Positions 57,952 to 64,000 of a stretch of 64,000 nt of DNA are shown here, one piece after another; the stretch's first letter is position 1; every line of letters starts with the position of its first letter. The DNA comes from JAUWOY01 sp034431315. Its GTDB lineage: Bacteria; Chloroflexota; Anaerolineae; VGOG01. The position numbers and the translations under genes are program-made. The stretch spans positions 1 to 64,000 of the forward strand of contig DAOUDK010000103.1 of the NCBI GenBank assembly GCA_034431315.1. Direction: 5' to 3'. The notes beneath the pieces are model-generated. The model did not search any database, had not been told where the DNA came from, and saw only the letters and a list, made by a program, of their open reading frames with translations.

Positions 57952-59220
57952 CTATTGCCATTCGAGTTCAGCTTCGCCGATGCGCACCGTGTCGCCAGTT
58001 TGCACCCCGGCCTTTCTAAGAGCCGCCTTTAGCCCTATGGCGTCCGCGATGCGTTGGAAGCGTTGCACCGCCTCGTCCAGGTCCCAATTGGTTATCGCTG
58101 CAACTCGCTCCGCTTTGGTGCCCCGCACCCGCCAGGCATCGTCCTCCCAAGTGATGGTCAAAGCCTTGACTTCCTCAACGGGACGGAAGACCTTGACCTC
58201 GGTCGCGGCGGGCTCCTCTTTGGGCAAGCTCGCCAGCATCCCGGCCACTGAGCCCAGCATCTCCTTGACCCCCTCGCCAGTAACGGCGGAGATGCTCATG
58301 GCCCTCTGCTCTCGTACTTTCATCGCTTGCTCAACTGAGGGCCAGAGCGCCTGGGCCTGGGGCAAGTCCATCTTGTTCAGCACCACCAATTGGGGCTTAC
58401 GGGCTAGCGCGGAGTCGAAAAGGGTCAGCTCATCGTTGATGCTCTCGTAATCGGCCAGGGGATCGGCCGAAGCCCCGTCCAGGAGGTGGATGATCATCCG
58501 CGTGCGCTCTATGTGGCGCAGGAATTCGTGGCCCAAACCAACGCCGGCATGGGCTCCCTCGATCAGGCCGGGGATGTCGGCCATGACAAAGCTCGTGTAG
58601 TCGCCCAGGGCCACCACTCCCAAGTTGGGCTGCAAGGTAGTGAAGGGGTAAGCAGCGATCTTGGGCCTAGCAGCACTGACCACAGACAGCAAGGTTGATT
58701 TGCCAGCGTTGGGTACGCCAACCACGCCAACGTCAGCAATGAGCTTAAGCTCCAGGTAGAGCCAGCGCTCCTGGCCAGGAGCGCCCCGCTCGGCGATGCG
58801 GGGCGCCTGATTGGTGGAGGTAGTAAAGGCAGCGTTGCCTCGTCCGCCCCGTCCCCCCCGAGCAACTAGTGCTCTTTGCCCCTTCTCCGTCAGGTCGGCA
58901 ATGAGCTCCTCCGTCTCGGCATCTCTGACCACCGTGCCGGGCGGCACCTCGACGAGAACATCATCGCCCTGCCGCCCCTTCTGCCCCTTGCCCCGGCCGT
59001 GGACACCTCGATCAGCTTTGAAATGGACGCGGCGTTTGAAGCGAATTAGGGTGTTCAAGTGCCGATTGGCTACCAGGTAAACATCGCCGCCCTTGCCGCC
59101 ATCGCCGCCGGCAGGCCCGCCCAGGGGCACGTATTTCTCACGGCGGAAACTCACACAGCCATCCCCGCCGTCACCAGCTTTAACGTAAATCTTGGCTTCA
59201 TCGAAGAACACAGTAACCAC
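57952..59220 (-). CDS. obgE: GTPase Obg/CgtA with OCT domain
   Basis: 422 residues. Gly-rich Obg domain (KAGDGGDGCVSFRREKYVPLGGPAGGDGGKGGDV), G1 GVPNAGKST, switch region PFTTLQPNLGVV, G3 DIPGLIEGA, G4 NKMD, and C-terminal OCT (VFRPVEEVKALTITWEDDAWRVRGTKAERVAAITNWDLDEAVQRFQRI). Ribosome-associated GTPase. Confidence 0.96.
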   Translation of the reverse strand: MVTVFFDEAKIYVKAGDGGDGCVSFRREKYVPLGGPAGGDGGKGGDVYLVANRHLNTLIRFKRRVHFKADRGVHGRGKGQKGRQGDDVLVEVPPGTVVRDAETEELIADLTEKGQRALVARGGRGGRGNAAFTTSTNQAPRIAERGAPGQERWLYLELKLIADVGVVGVPNAGKSTLLSVVSAARPKIAAYPFTTLQPNLGVVALGDYTSFVMADIPGLIEGAHAGVGLGHEFLRHIERTRMIIHLLDGASADPLADYESINDELTLFDSALARKPQLVVLNKMDLPQAQALWPSVEQAMKVREQRAMSISAVTGEGVKEMLGSVAGMLASLPKEEPAATEVKVFRPVEEVKALTITWEDDAWRVRGTKAERVAAITNWDLDEAVQRFQRIADAIGLKAALRKAGVQTGDTVRIGEAELEWQ

Positions 59221-59229
59221 TCCCTAGCA

Positions 59230-59268
59230 ATAGCCGCTATGAAGGCTCCGACCTCCATAGCGGCTTAT
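59230..59268 (-). terminator. Hairpin between mreB and obgE
   Basis: TAGCCGCTATG / CATAGCGGCTTA arms with a short loop. No T-run, so attenuator or processing site as likely as terminator. Confidence 0.5.
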
Positions 59269-59288
59269 AAGTTGACCAGAAAAGAAAT

Positions 59289-59384
59289 AGAAACCAGGTT
59301 TTTGGTTGATAAGACACTTTCTCACATCCCAGGAGACCCCAAGGGAACAATTTGCTTGCTCAGACGGGGAAAAACCTGGTTTCT
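59289..59384. repeat. 96-bp element with perfect 15-bp inverted ends
   Basis: Arms AGAAACCAGGTTTTT (59289-59303) and its exact complement (59370-59384). The core has no gene. Similar in architecture to 470-567. Confidence 0.75.
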
Positions 59385-59398
59385 CAAGCAAGCAAAAA

Positions 59399-60403
59399 TT
59401 AGAGCAAAGCCAGGCTTCTCTTCAAAACATGATAGTTCTCCAGAGCCCTGCCAGCGCCCTTGGCAACGCAGGACATGGCATCCTCGGCTACGGAACAAGG
59501 CACCCCCGTTTCCTTGGTCAGCAGCCGATCCATGTTGCGCAACAGCGCTCCCCCTCCGACCAACACCATTCCCCGATCTATAATGTCCGAAGACAACTCA
59601 GGGGGAGTATCCCTCAGCACAGCTCTGACCACTCCCACGATGGCAGCCAGGGCCTCGGCGATGGCCTCCGTCACCTCGCCCGAACTGATTTGGATGGTCT
59701 TGGGCAGGCCAGCCACGTGATCCCTGCCCTGCACATCCATGACCAGCTCCTCTTCCAACGGCATCGCGCTGCCGATTTGGAACTTTATCTCCTCGGCCGT
59801 CGGCTCCCCTATCACCAGGTTGTACTTTTTTCTGATATAAGACATGATGGCCTCGTTCATCTCATCTCCGCCGATGCGAATTGAGCTGGATACCACGATG
59901 CCGTTCATGGAGATAACCGCCGATTCGGATGTTCCGCCGCCGACGTTAACCACCATGTTGCCTGTTGGGGTGCCAATGGGCAAGCCGGCCCCGATGGCCG
60001 CCGCCAGGGGCTCGGGGATAAGAAAGGCCTCCTTCCCGCCAGCCTGAACGGTGGCCTCGTGCACGGCCCGTCTCTCCACACTGGTGACACCGACGGGCAC
60101 GGTGACCATCACCACTGGACGGAAGAGGCGAAACCGCCCGCAGACCTTGGTGATAAAATAGCGCAGCATGGCCTCGGTTACGACGTAATTGGCGATGACG
60201 CCATCGCGCATGGGCCGCATCACTTCGATGTTCTCAGGGGTACGGCCCATCATGGCGCGAGCTTCTTCGCCCACAGCCACGATCTTGTTCTCGTCTACCG
60301 AGATGGCGACCATCGAGGGCTCAGACAGGACAATGCCCTTCCCTTTAACGTAGACCAATACGTTGACCGTGCCCAAGTCCACACCTATATGTTTCTCAAG
60401 CAT
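59399..60403 (-). CDS. mreB: Actin-like rod shape protein MreB
   Basis: 334 residues. Phosphate 1 GVDLGTVNVLVYVKGKGIVLSEPS, phosphate 2 VVNVGGGTSESAVISMNGIV, adenosine motif VLVGGGALLRNMDRLL; membrane-binding and polymer features as usual. It directs lateral wall synthesis. mreC/mreD are not adjacent. Confidence 0.95.
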   Translation of the reverse strand: MLEKHIGVDLGTVNVLVYVKGKGIVLSEPSMVAISVDENKIVAVGEEARAMMGRTPENIEVMRPMRDGVIANYVVTEAMLRYFITKVCGRFRLFRPVVMVTVPVGVTSVERRAVHEATVQAGGKEAFLIPEPLAAAIGAGLPIGTPTGNMVVNVGGGTSESAVISMNGIVVSSSIRIGGDEMNEAIMSYIRKKYNLVIGEPTAEEIKFQIGSAMPLEEELVMDVQGRDHVAGLPKTIQISSGEVTEAIAEALAAIVGVVRAVLRDTPPELSSDIIDRGMVLVGGGALLRNMDRLLTKETGVPCSVAEDAMSCVAKGAGRALENYHVLKRSLALL

Positions 60404-60472
60404 TAATCACGCTCTCCATTTTGATGATATTTCTCTCCCTGTTCCTCGTGGGTCAAACTTACCCCGTCGAAT

Positions 60473-60501
60473 AGTATACACGGGTTATGGCTAAAGCGCA
60501 A
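60473..60501 (-). promoter_or_regulatory. mreB promoter
   Basis: TTGCGC (60496-60501), 17-bp spacer, TATACT (60473-60478). Confidence 0.6.
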
Positions 60502-60570
60502 GTTCCCAACTATCTGGGCATATTGTTAATGAAACCAGACTTTGACCCTCCGTCAGGCAAGAGAGTCAGG

Positions 60571-60654
60571 CATGAAACGTAAAACGTGAAATGTGAAGAG
60601 TTGATAACTAGAGACAGTCATCGCGTTTTACGCTTCACGTCTTCATGTTTCACG
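60571..60654. repeat. TGAAACGTAAAACGTGAA inverted repeat pair
   Basis: ATGAAACGTAAAACGTGAA at 60571 and the opposite-strand version near 60621-60654, with the same units as 6384-6410. The gap 60502-60708 holds nothing else recognisable. Confidence 0.65.
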
Positions 60655-60708
60655 ACCAGCCTGTGCTAACGGCAGCTACTTTTTCATCAGCGATTCCGGT
60701 TTCGTGCG

Positions 60709-61779
60709 TTAAACCGTCAACCCCTCCACCGTAGCCTGATCCAGCTTCTTGACCAGGGCCACGATCAACTCCAGAGCACGGTCGTAGTCATCCCTGTGCA
60801 TGATGCCCACGTGGCTGTGAATGTGACGGGTGGGCACGCCGATGACCACTGTGGGTACCCCGCCGGCGTGAATGTGGATCATCCCGCCGTCGGTGGCCCC
60901 GCCTTCTATGGCCGAAAATTGCAGTGGCATCTTCAACTCTTGAGCCGTCTCAATCACCAGGTCTCGCAGCTTGAGGTTGGGGATCATGCGTCTGTCGTAA
61001 ACGAGCAGGGTCGGGCCTTTGCCCATTTTGATGCTCGATTCCTCAGGCTTGATACCTGGCACGTCGCCCGCGATGTCCACCTCCAGGATAATGGCCACGT
61101 CGGGCGAGACGACGTGCACGCTGGTCTTGGCCCCCCTGAGTCCCACTTCCTCTTGAACGGTACCCACCCCGTAGACAGTGTTAGGATGACGCTCCTGGGC
61201 CAGGCGTTGGATGGCCTGGATGAAGAGAGCGCAGCCGATCCGATCGTCCCAGGCTTTGGACATGTAGGTCTTGGGATTGGCCAGGATAGCGAACTCGCTG
61301 ACGGGGATGATGGGGTCGCCGGGGCGCACCCCTCGCCCCTTCACCTCCTCCTCGCTGCTGGCCCCGATGTCAATGTACATGTCCTTCTTCTCGACCATCT
61401 TCTTCCGCTCTTCGAGCGGCAACATGTGGGGCGGTTTGGCCCCGGTGACGCCGAACACGTCGCCTTGAACGGTTTTGATGACCACGCGCTGGGCCAGCAT
61501 CACCTGATCCCACCAGCCGCCCAGGGGGACGAACTTGATGAAGCCCTCCGTGGTGATGAGCCTGACCATGAAGCCGACCTCGTCCATGTGTCCGGCCAGC
61601 ATCACCCTGGGCGAGTCAGCCAGTCCCACTTTCTTGCAGATGATGCTGCCCATCTTATCCTGCTCGATAACCGCGATGTCCTTCAGATGGCGGCGGATCA
61701 CCGCCCGTACCTCGCCCTCGTAGCCGGGCACCCCTGGCGCCTCGGTGATCTCTTTAAGTAGAGCCTCTGTTTGATCCAA
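60709..61779 (-). CDS. M42-family aminopeptidase
   Basis: 356 residues. Metal ligands and catalytic residues in LAGHMDEVGFM, SKAWDDRIGC, VGTVQEEVGLRGA, ILEVDIAGD and HSHVGIMHRDD. Cytosolic tetrahedral (TET) aminopeptidases or deblocking peptidases. Single gene. Confidence 0.93.
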   Translation of the reverse strand: MDQTEALLKEITEAPGVPGYEGEVRAVIRRHLKDIAVIEQDKMGSIICKKVGLADSPRVMLAGHMDEVGFMVRLITTEGFIKFVPLGGWWDQVMLAQRVVIKTVQGDVFGVTGAKPPHMLPLEERKKMVEKKDMYIDIGASSEEEVKGRGVRPGDPIIPVSEFAILANPKTYMSKAWDDRIGCALFIQAIQRLAQERHPNTVYGVGTVQEEVGLRGAKTSVHVVSPDVAIILEVDIAGDVPGIKPEESSIKMGKGPTLLVYDRRMIPNLKLRDLVIETAQELKMPLQFSAIEGGATDGGMIHIHAGGVPTVVIGVPTRHIHSHVGIMHRDDYDRALELIVALVKKLDQATVEGLTV

Positions 61780-61874
61780 TTTGCCTCTCCTTCCATTTCA
61801 ACGTTCACAAAACCGGGGCATATGATACACCAACTTGGGTTTTTTGTCCAGCCCGGTCCCCGGAGGCAGGCTAT

Positions 61875-62555
61875 TCAGGGCCACAAGTCTTCCAGATGCT
61901 GCCGCCCAGCCGTCATCGCCTGGCGTTCCAGAAACCGCTTCATGGTTGCCCAAGGTGTGGGGTCAATCATCCGGGGCATAGGCAGCGTTTCCGCATCTTC
62001 AAAATAGGCTAGGGCAAGAGTAGCACTGATGGCAAAAGAGCGCGCGCGGGCATATTTCACGGCCGCCACCTCAAACAAACGCCCAATCGGCACTTGTTGG
62101 AGAATGTAGTACAGATCTACCAGATCCTTGCGAGTACCGCGACCGATGATGGACGCCAACTTCATGGCGCCGATTTCTTCTACAGTGGCCACCGGCACAC
62201 CCTCTACCAGGACAGGTTGTTGCACCAGAGGGTAAAGGTGCAGACGGAAGAAACTAATGCCCACCCCCCGCCAGGTCGCCACAAACGTCGCATCCTTGTC
62301 ATGGGTGATGGACAGCGTCGGGTCGTCCAGGCTCTCCCTCAACGCGGCGCGCACGTCTGGCCCAACGGCGTCAGGGGCCGGCGAGAAGAAGTCCAGATCC
62401 ACCGAGAAGCGATGCCCCAGATGCAGGGCCAGTCCGGTGCCACCGGCCAGATAGAACTGGCTGATAAACGGCAGGCTGGCGGCCTTATGGAATACTTGCT
62501 GTGTTTCGGGTGTGAGTGCTTCCCAATGAGGATTGGTCAGAGTTATCTGTCCCAT
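61875..62555 (-). CDS. AbiEii/AbiGii-type nucleotidyltransferase toxin, copy 2
   Basis: 226 residues from ATG 62555 (AAGGGGGAAG upstream). FYLAGGTGLALHLGHRFSVDLDFFS nucleotidyl motif, then EIGAMKLASIIGRGTRKDLVDLYYIL. Clearly homologous to the 41406 protein but without the repeat insert. Overlaps its DUF6922-type partner by 13 bp. Confidence 0.87.
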   Translation of the reverse strand: MGQITLTNPHWEALTPETQQVFHKAASLPFISQFYLAGGTGLALHLGHRFSVDLDFFSPAPDAVGPDVRAALRESLDDPTLSITHDKDATFVATWRGVGISFFRLHLYPLVQQPVLVEGVPVATVEEIGAMKLASIIGRGTRKDLVDLYYILQQVPIGRLFEVAAVKYARARSFAISATLALAYFEDAETLPMPRMIDPTPWATMKRFLERQAMTAGRQHLEDLWP

Positions 62556-62845
62556 ACTTCCCCCTTTGCCGTAGGGAATGGTGAACGCCGCCAATTGCGT
62601 ATGCCCATTAGCTTGCGCCAATAGTTGAAGGTGACACAAGACAAGAGGCGTTCGCCCCGTTCTTGCACGAAGGTGCGGATGCGCGAGCCGCCGTAGGTGC
62701 CAAAGAGCCAACGCACCTCGTCCCAGGTGCCATATTCCAGCGTGCGCTGAATGATCAAATTGGCGTCGCGGTCAAGGTCCAGGGTTCGAACGTCATATTC
62801 TTGGAAGTGCGGCCACAGGCCGCTGGGGATGTCGTTGAGAGTCAT
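62543..62845 (-). CDS. DUF6922-type partner of AbiEii-like toxin, copy 2
   Basis: 100 residues from ATG 62845: LWPHFQEYDVRTLDLDRDANLIIQRTLEYGTWDEVRWLFGTYGGSRIRTFVQERGERLLS. Homologous to the 42116 protein (GTWEQLRWLF). Presumed antitoxin. The stretch 62846-63063 has no gene. Confidence 0.77.
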   Translation of the reverse strand: MTLNDIPSGLWPHFQEYDVRTLDLDRDANLIIQRTLEYGTWDEVRWLFGTYGGSRIRTFVQERGERLLSCVTFNYWRKLMGIRNWRRSPFPTAKGEVWDR

Positions 62846-63063
62846 TGATGTATGCCTCCCGTCCACGCTGTTCCGCCTATCAGCGGTTCTACCCTATCTT
62901 CGCGTCCGCATCCCGTTCGATGAAGGCCATTCTTGTCTCCGTTTATGTGCAGGGTATCCGGATAAGCTCCGGATACCTCATCATTTATGTATGATCTCTG
63001 TAATGTATTTTCCCCAATTCCTACCACAAGTCTTCCCTTGTGGCTTCAGTGTCACAACCGGTC

Positions 63064-64000
63064 TTACACTACCTCTACCTCAACCTGAAGACGGATCTGC
63101 CCGTTATCGGCCTGTTGCACATTTATCACCCGCACACTCACTCTATCCAAGTTCGCCCACTGCGATGAGGCGGGCTCGTGGTGCTCGTATAGCCCGATCC
63201 GGGCACCCCACAGCGTACTCAACGAATACGCACGAGGTGAAACTTCGGGACACAGTCGCAGTGTCAGTATGTCGCCTGGAGATAAGCGGGCGACGGCATC
63301 ACTACAATCAGTCAAGACTTCGAGCCTCTCTACTTGTGGCTGAGTCGGGGCACCCTGCCTGAGCGACCAGGCACTTTCTTGCACTACAATTACGATTCGA
63401 GTTTCCCGCTCGGCAAGGCCAACCGAGGCCAATTCATCTTCCGAAAGCTCTAGGAACCACATCAGGACACTGCCAGCCTCGGTTGCGTCTTCCGGATACA
63501 CCGCTGCCAGCTTGAGTGCTAACTTGCGGGGCTCCAGCCCAAAGGCGAGTAGACAACTTGCGACTGGGTCATGCACGCCATACTTGACGAGAGCGGGGAA
63601 GTACGAGGTAACTGGTGGCAACTCAACAGTGGCGTCTTCAACCACATCGGTCAAATACGCAATGAGAGCGTTCAATCCCCAAGGCAGCTTGTAGACGAAA
63701 GCGTCTTCAATGTATGTGCTTACTTCTGCCGGGCTACGAGTGCATTTTGACACGCCATCATCGGCAGCAATCTCGTTTGGAGAGCATCCAAACAACCACA
63801 GTTTCAGCACTTGCTCCCAACAACCGTGCGCCGGATTGTCGTCCGGTTCAAGCTCTGCTACATTGCCAAGCAGGAACCCAGCTAACTGCACCAAGTACGC
63901 ACATCGCTCGGCGGCGCTCCAGCGCTCAAAATCGCTCGCTTGAAGCAATAGTGTCAGTAGGGAAACTGCGTTGTCTTCAATCACCTGGCAATCATGAAGG
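63064..64000 (-). CDS. C-terminal part of a large protein, possibly a helicase, cut by right edge
   Basis: The frame is open to the window edge; the GTG at 63984 is not necessarily the start. The readable ~310 residues contain LWLFGCSPNEIAADDGVSKCTRSPAEVSTYIEDAFVYKLPWGLNALIAYL, which resembles the helical region after the helicase domains of some DEAD/DEAH-box proteins, and a C-terminal beta-rich domain (PGDILTLRLCPE...GARIGLYEHHEP). Without the missing part the helicase idea is only a guess. Confidence 0.45.
   Translation of the reverse strand, partial: LHDCQVIEDNAVSLLTLLLQASDFERWSAAERCAYLVQLAGFLLGNVAELEPDDNPAHGCWEQVLKLWLFGCSPNEIAADDGVSKCTRSPAEVSTYIEDAFVYKLPWGLNALIAYLTDVVEDATVELPPVTSYFPALVKYGVHDPVASCLLAFGLEPRKLALKLAAVYPEDATEAGSVLMWFLELSEDELASVGLAERETRIVIVVQESAWSLRQGAPTQPQVERLEVLTDCSDAVARLSPGDILTLRLCPEVSPRAYSLSTLWGARIGLYEHHEPASSQWANLDRVSVRVINVQQADNGQIRLQVEVEVV

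Overview
The window is bacterial, GC-rich and densely coded. The gene set fits an uncultivated Chloroflexota (Anaerolineae-like) chromosome. This is inferred from gene content: type 2 IPP isomerase with a polyprenyl synthase, several very large GT39-type membrane glycosyltransferases, a MacAB-like exporter with a DUF5666 protein, an ArsR/His-rich small protein pair, and abundant short palindromic and heptamer repeats. No rRNA or single-copy phylogenetic marker beyond mutL, obgE and mnmA is present, so the phylum is not proven. Recognisable promoters are sigma70-like, mostly with a 17-bp spacer.

Layout. 1-6354: a DUF6504 fragment, a truncated GT39, a GDT1-type transporter and a phospholipid/glycolipid block (LPLAT acyltransferase, CDP-alcohol phosphatidyltransferase, diacylglycerol-kinase-like, nucleotidyltransferase, PAP2). 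6397-11145: a large molybdenum hydroxylase subunit, a RelE/Phd pair whose toxin has an amber stop, and dihydrolipoamide dehydrogenase. 11228-17780: a minus-strand arsenic/metalloid resistance cluster headed by a consensus promoter plus ArsR operator (ArsR, CDF transporter, ArsP-like permease, small thioredoxin, ACR3, ArsF-like, ArsG-like, Trx-VKOR fusion). 17869-24681: two-component system plus MacAB-like tripartite exporter. 24911-35488: glycoside hydrolase, two giant GT39 proteins, and between them a promoter-led array of three small genes separated by attC-like sites (29152-31132), then an HtrA protease. 35613-40506: small metal-binding protein with ArsR, FdhD, MobA, ACP, and Fni plus prenyl synthase. 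40509-50457: an accessory zone with an AbiEii/DUF6922 pair, an AlbA-type ATPase-like regulator, Nnr, DUF2442/DUF4160 and DUF7718 cassettes, and an IS5-like insertion sequence with intact inverted repeats. 50509-61779: housekeeping genes (mnmA, two tRNAs, mutL, nadD, obgE, mreB, M42 peptidase) interrupted by a lower-GC type II restriction-modification pair. 61875-64000: a second AbiEii/DUF6922 pair and a protein cut by the right edge.

Two things stand out. First, the cassette array looks like an integron-type cluster of attC sites without an integrase in the window, and each cassette gene takes its stop codon from the attC R'' box. Second, many unrelated palindromic or heptamer repeat elements sit between genes and also in frame inside genes (nnr, mutL, abiEii-like, GT39), so their insertions are being tolerated as extra peptide.
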